Below are positions 42,589 through 51,307 of a stretch of 64,000 bases of DNA, in pieces (position 1 is the first letter of the stretch; each line of letters starts with the position of its first letter). Where the stretch lies: NCBI RefSeq assembly GCF_001613265.1, contig NZ_BDCA01000022.1, positions 1 to 64,000 of the forward strand, in the 5' to 3' direction. Below the pieces are notes generated by a model. The model saw nothing but the letters and a program-made list of their open reading frames with translations, had not been told where the DNA came from and did not search any database. This DNA comes from Nocardia vermiculata NBRC 100427 (lineage in GTDB: Bacteria > Actinomycetota > Actinomycetes > Mycobacteriales > Mycobacteriaceae). A program made the position numbers and the translations under genes.

Positions 42589-43605
42589 TTACCTACCGAC
42601 CGTGGACAGCGGTCGCAAGATCAGCCTGGCACCGGACACGTGCCCGGCTTCCATGCGGCGGTGCGCCTCGGCGGCGCGGGCCAACGGAAGGACGTCGGCG
42701 ATCCTCGCGACCAGGATCCCATTGGCCAGGCCCTGGTTGATGGTTCGGGCGGCGGCCGCCAGGTCGGGGATGGTGGCGTTGCTGATGACGAATCCGTGCA
42801 GGGATATGTCACGGGTGTAGGCGACGTCCACCGGGAGTGGCACGCGTGGCCTCGGGCCCGCTGCGGTCAGCAGAATGCGACCTCCACGAGCGGTCGAGCT
42901 CACTGCGGCATCGAAGTCGTGATGTCCGGAGGTGTCCCAATACACGTCCACGCCGCCGCCGGCCGCACCGCGGATCTGCTCGACAGCGTGCGGGTCGTGG
43001 TAGTCGACGACAGCGGTCGCGCCGGCGTCGCGGCAGTGATCGAGTCCGGCACCGGAAGCGCCGGCGATTACCCGGGCGCCCGCGGCGGCGGCCAGCCGCA
43101 CCACCGCGTCACCGATGTTCCCCGCACCGCCACCGACGTAGATCGTCTGCCCGGGTTCCAGCCGCGCATGCCGGAACAGTCCCAGCCAAGCGGTCGCGGC
43201 CATATGCGCCACGGCGACCGCCTGCATCGGGTCCGCACCGTCGGGAAGCCGATACAGCCTGTCCACGGGCACGGTCGCGTACTGTGCGAACGAACCCTGG
43301 CGGCCACCGTGCCCGAGGCTGTTCTCCCATACCTGATCCCCCACCGCGAAGCCGCCGACTCCGGCCCCGACCGCGGCGACCGTGCCGACCAGATCACGTC
43401 CGATCACGAACGGGAACGGCGTGGGTGTCGGAAACGCTCCCGAGCGCACCAACGTGTCGACCGGGTTCACCGTGACTGCTTCGACGGAAACAAGCACGTC
43501 GGTCGGCCCGATCACCGGCACCGGGAGCTGTCCGCACCGGATAGTGTCCGGCCCGCCCAGCTCCCGCACGTAGGCCGCTTCCATCGACCGCGGGATCTCA
43601 GCCAC
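42589..43605 (-). CDS. NADPH:quinone reductase-like MDR oxidoreductase
   Basis: 338 residues from a GTG with GGAGG 8 nt upstream; an ATG at 43584 is the alternative. Medium-chain dehydrogenase of the zinc-free quinone-reductase class: GRDLVGTVAAVGAGVGGFAVGD (about residues 68-89) but no Cys/His zinc set, then YVGGGAGNIGDAVVRLAAAAG, the NADPH loop (about 155-175), and VYWDTSGH. It reduces quinones or enones. It is separated by about 95 bp from the TetR operon on the same strand, and the PPOX-like gene lies just upstream. Confidence 0.9.
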   Translation of the reverse strand: MAEIPRSMEAAYVRELGGPDTIRCGQLPVPVIGPTDVLVSVEAVTVNPVDTLVRSGAFPTPTPFPFVIGRDLVGTVAAVGAGVGGFAVGDQVWENSLGHGGRQGSFAQYATVPVDRLYRLPDGADPMQAVAVAHMAATAWLGLFRHARLEPGQTIYVGGGAGNIGDAVVRLAAAAGARVIAGASGAGLDHCRDAGATAVVDYHDPHAVEQIRGAAGGGVDVYWDTSGHHDFDAAVSSTARGGRILLTAAGPRPRVPLPVDVAYTRDISLHGFVISNATIPDLAAAARTINQGLANGILVARIADVLPLARAAEAHRRMEAGHVSGARLILRPLSTVGR

Positions 43606-43632
43606 GGCACGGCCTCCGAAACAGCCGGGCCG

Positions 43633-44124
43633 TCACGACGACTCCGGACGGTCCGCGCGGTCATCGGGAACCGCGGCCCCGTAGATGGCCGCCCAGGCCC
43701 GCTGCAGCTCGTCCTCGCGGGCATGACCGAACTCGTATGCCGGGGAATGCACCGGCAGCGCGCGCTCGACGTGCACCAGAATCGCCTCGTGCGCGGGGTA
43801 TCCGGGCCCGTGCAGGTCCAGCAGCCACCGGTACATCCATTCGAACACCTCGTCGCCGGGATCCCGCAGCTCCGCGGTCCCCTTGAATCGGTATCCGCGG
43901 CGTTTGAGGAAGTCGACCACGTTGACCTCGAGGCGGGGATCGCGACGCAGGTTGGCGACCGTGTTCGGGGACGCCTGATTCAAGAACACCAGGTGATCAT
44001 CGCCCCATACCCGGATGGTGCCCTTGGGGGACAAATTCGGCGATCCGTCGGCGCATATCGTGGCGACGAATCCCAGTTTGGCGCTGTCCACGATGGCCCG
44101 CATGTCCTGATCGATGATGCCCAT
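43633..44124 (-). CDS. pyridoxamine 5'-phosphate oxidase-fold flavoprotein
   Basis: 163 residues with GAGGAGGTG ahead of the ATG. A split-barrel FMN or F420 fold: GFVATICADGSPNLSPKGTI (about residues 18-37) and DDHLVFLNQASPNTVANLRRDPRLEVNVVD. Families with this pattern reduce or degrade small molecules, or bind heme, F420 or FMN. The phosphopyridoxal ligands are not complete, so it is not PdxH. It has 27 bp to the downstream quinone reductase, with which it is probably co-transcribed. Confidence 0.87.
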   Translation of the reverse strand: MGIIDQDMRAIVDSAKLGFVATICADGSPNLSPKGTIRVWGDDHLVFLNQASPNTVANLRRDPRLEVNVVDFLKRRGYRFKGTAELRDPGDEVFEWMYRWLLDLHGPGYPAHEAILVHVERALPVHSPAYEFGHAREDELQRAWAAIYGAAVPDDRADRPESS

Positions 44125-44183
44125 TCACACCTCCTCGGCGTCGGCTGCTCCTCGCCAGTTGCCAGGGAGCTCGCCGCGGCGAT

Positions 44184-45401
44184 TCAGTCCTCGACGCTCA
44201 GCGCCTGCCGGTAGGTCAGCCGTCCCTGTGTCTGCAGCAGTGAGCGACGATAGATCCGCTCCGCCACCACCACGATGCCGTAGGCGAATACCGCCATGAC
44301 TGCGAGGGAAACCAGGGGCTCCCACCAGTCGGCGGTACCGGCCGCGAGACGGGCGGGCATGGTGACGATGGATGCGACCGGGATATAGGAGGCGACGGTC
44401 TGCCAGGTACCGGCGGCGAAGATGCCGAGGAACAGCACGATCATGATCATCATGGTGAGCGGGGTGGAGGTCGATTGGAGGTCTTCGCTGCGGGTGGCCA
44501 GCGATCCGGCGACCGCCCACAAGCTGGCCAGGGCGAGGAATCCGACGACGAAGAAGACGATGAACCACCCCGCTGCCCCCGCGATCTGGGTGACACGTTC
44601 GGTCTCGCCCAGGATCGCCAGCCCGGCCAGGCCCGCGGCCGCGAACAGCACCAGCTGCCCGAAGGCCATCACCGTATTGCCGATCACCTTCCCGATCAGC
44701 AACTGGCGCAACGGGATCGCACTGGCGAGAATTTCGACGATCCGGTTCTGCTTCTCCTCGATCACACTCTGCGCGATCGACATGCCGAACAGTACCGACG
44801 CGATATAGAACAGGAAGGCGAACACGAACGCGATGACCTTCGCGAATCCGGGGTCGATCGCAGACTCGTCGAGAACGGTGGTGTTCACCTGCCCGCCGCG
44901 GGCGAGCTGTTCGAGGGATGTGCCCGCGGCGACGGCGTTGGTTTGCAGTGCGGTCTGCCGCGCAGCCGCGGCGATGGGGGTGCTCACGTCGTCGTCGACG
45001 GAGTCCTTGCCGACTAGCCGCCATCCCTGCGACGTCGCGATCAGCCCCACATCGACCGTTCCGTCGCGCACCTGCCGTTCGAGTGCGTCCGCGTCAGCGA
45101 CCTGGTGGATGGTGAAGCCGACGTTGCGGCCGGTGTCCTCGGCGATGCCACCGGCAGCATCCACCACGTCCGCGGCGCCGGTCCCGACGACGGCGACATC
45201 GACGGTCTGTGTTCTGCCACTGAGGAATCCGCTGATGGCCAGCGACGCCACGATCGCGACGACGGTGACGACGGTCGAGATGAGGAAGTTGCGGTCCCGC
45301 AGCTTGACCGCGATTTCGCGCCGCGCCACGATCTGCCACACGCCGCGCGGGGCCGCGGCCACCGTATTACCCCGATTCTGTGCGTCGGTGGCGACCGTCA
45401 C
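44184..45401 (-). CDS. ABC exporter membrane subunit (NatB/ABC-2 type)
   Basis: 405 residues with a GTG start overlapping the ATPase stop (GTGA). One N-terminal helix (ISTVVTVVAIVASLAISGFL, about residues 40-60) precedes an external domain of about 130 residues, followed by five helices in the C-terminal half, including SVIEEKQNRIVEILASAIP, the ABC-2 coupling motif. The layout matches NatB and related sodium or drug exporters. It partners the ATPase encoded just upstream in the operon. The substrate is unknown. Confidence 0.9.
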   Translation of the reverse strand: MTVATDAQNRGNTVAAAPRGVWQIVARREIAVKLRDRNFLISTVVTVVAIVASLAISGFLSGRTQTVDVAVVGTGAADVVDAAGGIAEDTGRNVGFTIHQVADADALERQVRDGTVDVGLIATSQGWRLVGKDSVDDDVSTPIAAAARQTALQTNAVAAGTSLEQLARGGQVNTTVLDESAIDPGFAKVIAFVFAFLFYIASVLFGMSIAQSVIEEKQNRIVEILASAIPLRQLLIGKVIGNTVMAFGQLVLFAAAGLAGLAILGETERVTQIAGAAGWFIVFFVVGFLALASLWAVAGSLATRSEDLQSTSTPLTMMIMIVLFLGIFAAGTWQTVASYIPVASIVTMPARLAAGTADWWEPLVSLAVMAVFAYGIVVVAERIYRRSLLQTQGRLTYRQALSVED

Positions 45402-46276
45402 GCCGTCACCTCCCGGAAGATCTCTGCCACCGACGGCCGTACCTCGGCGAACTCATGGACCGATCCCTGTACCAATGCCTGCGCCAGCACCTGATCGGTG
45501 GTGGCGCCGGTCAATTCGAGCAGGACCCCCGAGCCGTTGCGCTCGACCACTGTGACCCCGTCGAATTCGCCGAGCCACCCGGTATCGGTTCCGGTGCGCA
45601 GCCGGTAACGCAGCGCACCGTTGTCGCGCAACCGGGCCGCGGAGCCCTGTGCGACAACCCGGCCGCCTGCCAGGATGACGAGCCGGTCGCACAATCGTTC
45701 CACCAGATCCAGCTGATGTGAGGAGAACAGGACCGGGACACCCCGGGCCGCATAGTCACGGAGCAACGCGGCCATGGAGTCAACCGCGGCCGGGTCCAGC
45801 CCGGAGAACGGCTCGTCGAGGATCAGCGCCGCCGGCCGTGCCACCACTGCCGCCGCGATCTGGACACGCTGCTGATTGCCCAGCGACAGCGACTCCAGCT
45901 TGTCCTTCGCTCGGTCCCCGAGATCGAACCGTTCCAGCAACTCGGTGGTCTGCCGCCTGCTCTCGGTGGCCGAAAGTCCTCGCAGCCGAGCCAGATACAC
46001 CAGCTGATCCTGGATCGACTGCTTCGGGTACAGCCCCCGCTCCTCGGGCATATACCCGAACGAACGCCGGTCGACCGCCGTCACCGGCCGACCACCCCAC
46101 TGCACGTGGCCGCCGTGCAGGGCCAGAACCCCCATGATCATTCGCATGGTCGTGGTCTTGCCCGCGCCGTTGCCGCCGACGAACCCGGTCAGCGCACCCG
46201 GCTCGACCGAAAATGACACATCGTCCACGGCCACCTTGGCACCGAAGCGCCGCACCAGATGCGAGACCTCGAGCAT
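45398..46276 (-). CDS. ABC exporter ATPase (NatA-like)
   Basis: 292 residues from the ATG at 46276 with GGGGAGG 6 nt upstream. Walker A GGNGAGKTTT (about residues 37-46), Q-loop at YMPEERGLYP, signature LSLGNQQRVQIAAA, Walker B ALILDEPFSGLDP, and H-loop SSHQLD. The YMPEERGLY form is typical of the NatA subfamily. The C-terminal ~75 residues form an accessory domain. It energises the permease encoded next. The longer open frame upstream is not supported by the ribosome site. Confidence 0.93.
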   Translation of the reverse strand: MLEVSHLVRRFGAKVAVDDVSFSVEPGALTGFVGGNGAGKTTTMRMIMGVLALHGGHVQWGGRPVTAVDRRSFGYMPEERGLYPKQSIQDQLVYLARLRGLSATESRRQTTELLERFDLGDRAKDKLESLSLGNQQRVQIAAAVVARPAALILDEPFSGLDPAAVDSMAALLRDYAARGVPVLFSSHQLDLVERLCDRLVILAGGRVVAQGSAARLRDNGALRYRLRTGTDTGWLGEFDGVTVVERNGSGVLLELTGATTDQVLAQALVQGSVHEFAEVRPSVAEIFREVTA

Positions 46277-46594
46277 CGGACCTCCCCACACGTCGATCAC
46301 ACTGGAGAGGCGACCGCTTCGGTCCTGCCGACCGTTCGGCCGCCTCGAGTCGGTAGACACCGACCGTAGTCGACCGGCACGCCTCCCGCGGGCAAGGTTT
46401 GCCCATCGCCTCGCACACCGTGGGTCTGCCGGGCATGAGTCCGTGACCGCGCTTCCAACCACGACCTCTCCGCCACCGTGATCCAAGGCCAGGTGCTACA
46501 CCTGTCCGCTCGACTCGGGTACCGGGACGCGATCATCGAGCAGTCCACAGGGTGCGCGAACCGACGGAGCGGCGCATCACTGAACTGTGGACAG
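46277..46594. other. 318-bp gap upstream of the ABC exporter operon
   Basis: It presumably contains the exporter promoter on the minus strand. The only structure I could support is GTCGGT-N4-ACCGAC (46349-46364), a perfect 6-bp dyad about 75 bp upstream of the ATPase start. Short open frames here lack ribosome sites and any recognisable domain. Confidence 0.4.
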
Positions 46595-47071
46595 TCAGCG
46601 CGGCGTCGAGTTCACTGCCGCCTGCAGCCTCTCGGCGAAAGCGAGGGCCGCCTGCAGATCGGCGTCGTCGGGGCGTCCCTTCCGGATTCCGCCGACGACT
46701 GTCAGCGGTAGCCAGGTATCGAATCCGCGGCAGTGGAATGTGTCGATGGTGTCGAATCCGCGTCGTCGCAACAGTGTGGTGAGGGAACGGAGGTAACGGC
46801 GGAACGGGGGCTCCGGAAAGCCGCTGGTGGCGAACACGAATGCGGGCGCCGACGGCTGCTGCGGCAGCTCGCGGATCAGGTTGCGCAGGCGGGGATGGAA
46901 ATTCATGTTGAAGATTCCGGAGCCGAACCCCACCAGGTCGTAGCCTGTCAGCTCGGCCGGGTCGACCTCCTCCGGTTCGACCACGCGTGCGTCCAAGACC
47001 TCCCCGATAGTGTCGGCGATGCGGCGGGTATTGCCGTGCGAGACCGATACGCACACGATGATTGCCTTCAC
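46595..47071 (-). CDS. flavodoxin-family protein
   Basis: 158 residues from a GTG with GGGAG close upstream. The FMN phosphate loop is VSVSHGNTRRIAD (about residues 8-20). VGFGSGIFNMNFHPRL and VFATSGFPEPPF bind the isoalloxazine. This is a free-standing long-chain-type flavodoxin-like protein, similar to protoporphyrinogen-oxidase or WrbA relatives in actinobacteria; an electron carrier or quinone reductase in the cytoplasm. It stands alone, divergent from the enoyl-CoA hydratase with 71 bp between starts. Confidence 0.85.
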   Translation of the reverse strand: MKAIIVCVSVSHGNTRRIADTIGEVLDARVVEPEEVDPAELTGYDLVGFGSGIFNMNFHPRLRNLIRELPQQPSAPAFVFATSGFPEPPFRRYLRSLTTLLRRRGFDTIDTFHCRGFDTWLPLTVVGGIRKGRPDDADLQAALAFAERLQAAVNSTPR

Positions 47072-47142
47072 GAGACTCCCCTGTTCGCCCGTTCGACTGC
47101 TGATGCGGATCCTATCGTCGGTCCACTCACTACGATGGCGCC

Positions 47143-47904
47143 ATGGGTGAGATCACAGTGGAGCGGCGGGATGCGGTCGCAGTGGTGACGGTGTCGGATC
47201 CGCAACGCCGCAATGCGCTGACACTCGAGCTCTCCGAGCAGCTGGCGGCGGCGATCGCCGCGGCGGAGGCGGATCGCGATGTCCATGCCGTCGTGATCGC
47301 CGGTGAGCCACCCGCATTCTGTGCCGGTGCCGATCTGAGCGCGCTCGGCGAGGCTGCCGAGGAGGGCCTGCATGCGATCTACGCAGGTTTTCTGGCCGTG
47401 GCGCACTGTTCACTCCCGACTGTCGCGGCGGTCGGCGGGGCTGCGGTGGGCGCCGGGCTGAACCTGGCGCTGGCCGCGGATGTGCGGATCGCCGGACCGC
47501 GGGCACGTTTCGACGCCCGGTTTCTGAAGCTGGGTCTGCATCCCGGTGGTGGCATGACCTGGATGCTGCAGCGCGCGGTGGGTCCGCAGCAGGCGACCGC
47601 GATGACCCTGTTCGGCGAGATCCTCGACGCCGACGCCGCGCACAGTGCGGGACTGGTGCATCGTGTCGTGCTCGGTGACCAGGACGATCTGGTTTCCGCG
47701 GCAGTGGAATTGGCCTCCGGTGCTGCCGCGGCTCCGCGAGATCTCCTGGTCACGACAAAACGTACGATGGATCACACGCGGACACTGGACTCGCATGCCG
47801 AGGCCGTCGACGTCGAGATCGCATCACAGGTCGTGTCGCTGCGGTCGCAGGAATTCACCGACCGCCTGGCGGCGATGAAGGCTCGCATCGGCGCCTCCGA
47901 CTGA
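47143..47904 (+). CDS. enoyl-CoA hydratase/isomerase
   Basis: 253 residues. Crotonase fold: GEPPAFCAGADLSALGE (about residues 51-67) carries the first oxyanion hole and VGGAAVGAGLNLALAADVRI the second (about 97-116). The first catalytic Glu is not obvious: the usual Glu near residue 112 is replaced in the loop GAGLNLALAADV, and an acidic residue is at AAD. The activity may therefore be isomerase- or hydrolase-like. FHPGGGMTW-like LGLHPGGGMTWMLQRAVG follows. Converges on the ATL gene with 4 bp between stops. Confidence 0.9.
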   Translation: MGEITVERRDAVAVVTVSDPQRRNALTLELSEQLAAAIAAAEADRDVHAVVIAGEPPAFCAGADLSALGEAAEEGLHAIYAGFLAVAHCSLPTVAAVGGAAVGAGLNLALAADVRIAGPRARFDARFLKLGLHPGGGMTWMLQRAVGPQQATAMTLFGEILDADAAHSAGLVHRVVLGDQDDLVSAAVELASGAAAAPRDLLVTTKRTMDHTRTLDSHAEAVDVEIASQVVSLRSQEFTDRLAAMKARIGASD

Positions 47905-47908
47905 TCCC

Positions 47909-48193
47909 TCACCGACTGCACTGTTTACGGGCGCGGTTCATATCCACCCGGCCGCCGTGCAGCGGCGTACCGTCGGCCGCGAGCCGTACCGGTGCGCTGC
48001 CACCATGACACGTGGCGGGGGTGCCGTCGGCGTGCACGACGCGCCACCACGGCACCCCGTCGGCGAGCAGGCTCATGATCCGTCCTACCTGTCGGGGGCC
48101 GGCACCGATCTGCTTGCCGATGTCGCCGTAGGTGGCGACCGATCCGGCTTCGATGGCCGTGACAGCGGCGCGGACCTCGTCGACGATGCTCAT
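47909..48193 (-). CDS. alkyltransferase-like DNA-repair protein (ATL)
   Basis: 94 residues, only the DNA-binding half of O6-methylguanine methyltransferase. The motif PWWRVV replaces the catalytic PCHRV, so there is no active Cys, the definition of an ATL. TYGDIGKQIGAGPRQVGRIMSLL is the helix-turn-helix with the Arg finger. ATL proteins flip O6-alkylguanine out and hand the lesion to nucleotide excision repair. Starts at the ATG 48193 with a decayed DUF488 gene immediately upstream on the same strand (9 bp). Confidence 0.9.
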   Translation of the reverse strand: MSIVDEVRAAVTAIEAGSVATYGDIGKQIGAGPRQVGRIMSLLADGVPWWRVVHADGTPATCHGGSAPVRLAADGTPLHGGRVDMNRARKQCSR

Positions 48194-48201
48194 GGTCGAT
48201 G

Positions 48202-48338
48202 TCAACGCCGCATCGGGTAGATCAGCTTCCCGTCCTCGAGCACCGCGTCGGGGTTCACGGGGGCCGTCCACGCAGCATCTCGAGCACGTCGGCGAACTCG
48301 CGCGTCGAATGACCGATGGTCCACACTCGACGAGTCAT
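48202..48338 (-). pseudogene. decayed DUF488 gene (N- and C-terminal ends only)
   Basis: Starting at an ATG (48338), 27 codons give MTRRVWTIGHSTREF..., the unmistakable beginning of DUF488 proteins (usually 120-190 residues), and then stop at 48255. In another frame, 48202-48258 reads NPDAVLEDGKLIYPMRR, which looks like the usual DUF488 end. The middle of the gene is missing, so an internal deletion with frameshift is likely. It lies directly upstream of the ATL gene and may once have been co-transcribed with it. Confidence 0.75.
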
Positions 48339-48448
48339 GCCACCTCGATTCCTGATCCCGCACCGATCGCGCAGTCGCAGCGAACCTCGTCTGCCCGGGA
48401 GAAGGCGACGGTCCGTACCGACCCTACCGAGCTGGAATGCGAGGCTTG

Positions 48449-48476
48449 GAGAATTGCATTCTCTTTGGCGTAGAGT
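48449..48476 (+). promoter_or_regulatory. promoter/operator palindrome of the hotdog gene
   Basis: GAGAAT-TGC-ATTCTC (48449-48463) is a perfect dyad. It fills the spacer between a possible -35 TTGGAG (48446-48451) and a -10 TAGAGT (48471-48476), 19 bp apart. An AT-rich stretch follows and the gene starts at 48526. It looks like an operator for a TetR-, FadR- or MerR-type regulator; which one is unknown. Confidence 0.5.
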
Positions 48477-48525
48477 TTTAATTTCGCGTGGTTCGTGCCG
48501 CGCGAACCGAATGTGAGGAGATGCG

Positions 48526-49308
48526 GTGAGCATCGACAGCAAACCGTCCCAGCGCCGCCATGTGCTGCTCGAACTCGGCTTCGCCACCCGGCGTGCCGGC
48601 GACGAGTTGCACGGATCGGCGACGATCGAGCCGGAACACCACGTCCCCGGGACCACCCACCTGCGTACCTCCCTCCTCGCCACCTGGGCCGACACCGTGG
48701 CGGGACTACTGGCGTCACTGGTGATGAACCCACGCGTGCCGGTCACCCTCGAACTCGACGTGAACCTGTACCGGCCGGCGCCGGCGACCGGGCGCATCGA
48801 CGCGGTCGGACGCACCGTCAAGGTGGGCCGATCGGTGTTCGTCGCGGAAGTGGAATTCGCCGTCGACGGTGAACCGCTCGGACTCGCAGGTGCATCGTTC
48901 ATGGTGGCCCCCGACCCCGACCTGCAGATGCCGCGCGCGGTGAGCATCGATATGCCGGCCGGGCGCCACCGCTTGTCGGTGCCGCTGGCCGAACGCCTGG
49001 CCTGCGAGCGGGTGAGTCCCGGGGTGGCGGTGCTGCCACGCTCGGACGAGGTACTCAATGCGGCGGGGTCGATCAACGGCGGCCTCATCGCGGTGGCCGC
49101 CGAGGAGGCGGTGCTGTCACTGGCTCCCGGCGACAGCCTCGGTTTCCTCGGGTTGCGTTATCTGCAATCGGCCAAGGCCGGGCCGGTGACAGCATCGGCT
49201 ACCCTGCGCGGCGGCGCGGGCCGAGTCGAACTGCGCGACAACGGAAACGAGTCCCGGCTCACCACCCTCGCGACGGTTCGCACATTCGGTGGCTCGACAG
49301 GCCCGTAG
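48526..49308 (+). CDS. double-hotdog acyl-CoA thioesterase-like protein
   Basis: 260 residues from a GTG with GAGGAG 6 nt upstream. Two hotdog units: residues about 25-130 (HLRTSLLATWADTVAGLLAS, then VTLELDVNLYRPAPATGRID and VFVAEVEFAVDGE) and about 165-255 (NGGLIAVAAEEAVLSL then GPVTASATLR). The PaaI-like HVPGTTHLRTSLLATWADT region places the acidic residue near the active site. Likely hydrolyses or binds an acyl-CoA. Cytoplasmic. It converges on the exonuclease-phosphatase gene and has an operator-bearing promoter. Confidence 0.8.
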   Translation: MSIDSKPSQRRHVLLELGFATRRAGDELHGSATIEPEHHVPGTTHLRTSLLATWADTVAGLLASLVMNPRVPVTLELDVNLYRPAPATGRIDAVGRTVKVGRSVFVAEVEFAVDGEPLGLAGASFMVAPDPDLQMPRAVSIDMPAGRHRLSVPLAERLACERVSPGVAVLPRSDEVLNAAGSINGGLIAVAAEEAVLSLAPGDSLGFLGLRYLQSAKAGPVTASATLRGGAGRVELRDNGNESRLTTLATVRTFGGSTGP

Positions 49309-49322
49309 GGCGGCGCTGCCGT

Positions 49323-50273
49323 TCAGTTCGGGCTGTCCAGTTCGACCCGTGCCACCAGTGCACGATGATCCGCGCCGGGCAGATCCACCGTCACCACGTC
49401 GGTGGCGTGGCCTCCGGAGACGAGGATGTGGTCGATCCCGATCAGTGCGGGCCATCGCTTATCGGTGGGATAGGTGACCAGATGTCCCGCACCTGCCTGC
49501 TCGGCGGCATCCCCGAAGCGACCCGACACCAGGGCTCGGAAGCGGTAGTGGTCGTAGGTGGCGTTGAAGTCACCGCCGACGATCACGGGGCGATCCGACG
49601 GTGCGCGCCCGAGAATCTCACCCAGCCTGGTCAATTCGTCACTCCAGAGTCGCACACCCGATACCGGCGGAACCGGATGGAAGGCGTACACCGACACCGG
49701 GCCGACCTGCGGGATCTGCACGGTCGCCGACAGCTGGTTCAGCACGAACCCGTCGTATTCCATCGCGTCGGCCAGTGGGTAACGGCTCCAGATACCGGTC
49801 CCGGTAGCGAACCGGCCCGGCGACAGGTGACGATGCGGCAGTATCTCGTCCAGTCCCGCCCGGTGCAGCCCCTCGACTGCGGCCGGGGTGAGCTCGTCGA
49901 CGGTCAGCACCTCGACCCGGTGGTTGCGGACCTGATCCACCACGGCTCGCGGGTCGGCGCCGTCGAACAGCAGATTCGACTGCATCACCGTCACCGGAGT
50001 CCCGTCGCCGGATCGGCCGACATACAACGGGACCTGCGTCCACACCGCCGCCGCGACCACCACCAGCGCCACACCTGCGCTCTTCCAGCTCCGCAGCCCA
50101 CCGAAGATCAGCAGCCCGACCACAGCGCACAGCATCAGATACGGCGTCCCCGACGCTGCGAGCACCGTGATCGGTGAGTCGACGCGGCTGAAATGCAGCG
50201 CTACCCCCGTAACTCCGGCCGCCGTCGCGATCCACCCGAGAGCACCGACCCCGCCTCGCACCACCGTCGCCAT
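49323..50273 (-). CDS. membrane-anchored endonuclease/exonuclease/phosphatase-family protein
   Basis: 316 residues from the ATG at 50273; a GTG one codon earlier is equally possible. Three hydrophobic segments in the first ~85 residues anchor it, placing the C-terminal domain outside. The EEP fold begins at VTVMQSNLLFDGADPRAVV; VDELTPAAVEGL, VIVGGDFNATYDHYRFRAL and RWPALIGIDHILVSG to LPGADHRALVARV carry the Asp-x-Asn and Asp-His metal and catalytic motifs. The substrate is a phosphodiester or phosphomonoester; the exact one is unknown. Common in Nocardia and Mycobacterium. Confidence 0.9.
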   Translation of the reverse strand: MATVVRGGVGALGWIATAAGVTGVALHFSRVDSPITVLAASGTPYLMLCAVVGLLIFGGLRSWKSAGVALVVVAAAVWTQVPLYVGRSGDGTPVTVMQSNLLFDGADPRAVVDQVRNHRVEVLTVDELTPAAVEGLHRAGLDEILPHRHLSPGRFATGTGIWSRYPLADAMEYDGFVLNQLSATVQIPQVGPVSVYAFHPVPPVSGVRLWSDELTRLGEILGRAPSDRPVIVGGDFNATYDHYRFRALVSGRFGDAAEQAGAGHLVTYPTDKRWPALIGIDHILVSGGHATDVVTVDLPGADHRALVARVELDSPN

Positions 50274-50357
50274 CACGGTCGACAGCCAAGCACACGACCC
50301 CGGCGCGGCGTCGCACTCACTATTCGACCGACCGGAAGCGCGGCACCGAAGCAGACG

Positions 50358-51221
50358 TCAGCTCGCCGACAGGGCCTCCCGCAGCACGGTGTCGAATCCG
50401 GTCGGCTCGCGCCCGATCAACGTCGCCAGAGTCGGGTCGACCGTCGCGAATTCACCGGCTCGACCGGCGGCGAAGATGTCGATCATCATGTCCGCCTGTG
50501 CCGGCGGGGCGCCGTGATCGATCATCTGCTGCCGGAATTGTTCGTCGGAGACGGTGATGCGTTCGATCGACCGGCCGGTGAGTTCCGCGGCGAGGGCGGC
50601 GATCTGGTCGAAGTCGATGGCCTGCGCCGCGGTCAACGGTGGTGTGGGGCCGTCGAATTCACCGTCCTCGGTCAGGATCGCGGCGGCCGCGTCGGCGAGG
50701 TCGGCGTGTGCGGTCCAGCTCACGGCGCCGTCGGCGGGCAGGACGAGTTGTCCGGTCGCGGCGGCTTGTCCGAAGAATCGCATCGCGCTCGCGGCGTAGA
50801 AGCCGTTGCGTAGCGAGGTGAACGGCACACCACATGCCTGCAGTGCCGTTTCGTCGGTGGCGTGATCACGGCAGGGCTCGAACCGCGAGTCCGGTGCAGC
50901 ACCCATGTGACTGGTGTAGAGGATGCGGCGCGCCCGGGCCGCGACAGCTGCGTCGATGGCGACCCGGTGCTGCCGGACGGCCTCGGCACCGAGTTTGTCC
51001 ACCGAGACGATGAGGACCTGGTCGGCACCTTCGAAGGCATGGGTGAGGCTGTCCGGGTCGGTGAAACTGCCCTGGCGCACCCGGACCCCGCGTTCTGCCA
51101 GGTGCTGTGCCCGGCGCGGGTCGCGGACGCTCACACCCACCCGCTCGGCGGGGATCCGCGCCAGCAGGCTCTCGACGATTCGGCCGCCCAGTTGCCCGGT
51201 GGCTCCGGTCACGATGATCAT
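50358..51221 (-). CDS. NmrA/QorB-like NAD(P)H quinone reductase
   Basis: 287 residues from the ATG at 51221 with GGGAGAAAAAT upstream. IIVTGATGQLGGRIVESLL is the dinucleotide motif; SVRDPRRA selects NADP; LYTSHMGAAPDS and HADLADAAAAIL match QorB (quinone oxidoreductase 2) and azoreductase relatives. It is divergent from a TetR gene with only 86 bp between, including an imperfect 26-bp dyad, so the TetR probably represses it. The longer frame upstream runs into the dyad and was rejected. Confidence 0.92.
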   Translation of the reverse strand: MIIVTGATGQLGGRIVESLLARIPAERVGVSVRDPRRAQHLAERGVRVRQGSFTDPDSLTHAFEGADQVLIVSVDKLGAEAVRQHRVAIDAAVAARARRILYTSHMGAAPDSRFEPCRDHATDETALQACGVPFTSLRNGFYAASAMRFFGQAAATGQLVLPADGAVSWTAHADLADAAAAILTEDGEFDGPTPPLTAAQAIDFDQIAALAAELTGRSIERITVSDEQFRQQMIDHGAPPAQADMMIDIFAAGRAGEFATVDPTLATLIGREPTGFDTVLREALSAS

Positions 51222-51241
51222 ATTTTTCTCCCGATATTTCC

Positions 51242-51267
51242 ATCGATAGCAGTATGCCGTTAACGAT
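51242..51267. promoter_or_regulatory. imperfect 26-bp dyad between divergent QorB-like and TetR genes
   Basis: Outer arms ATCG / CGAT and inner TA...TA pairs give 9 matching pairs of 13 around a centre at 51254.5. A -10-like TATCGT (51296-51301) lies 6 nt before the TetR ATG, indicating a leaderless transcript. The dyad sits between both promoters as expected for a shared operator. Confidence 0.5.
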
Positions 51268-51307
51268 GATACTTTCATTGGAAACAGTCAAGCGTTATCG
51301 TTGTTCA

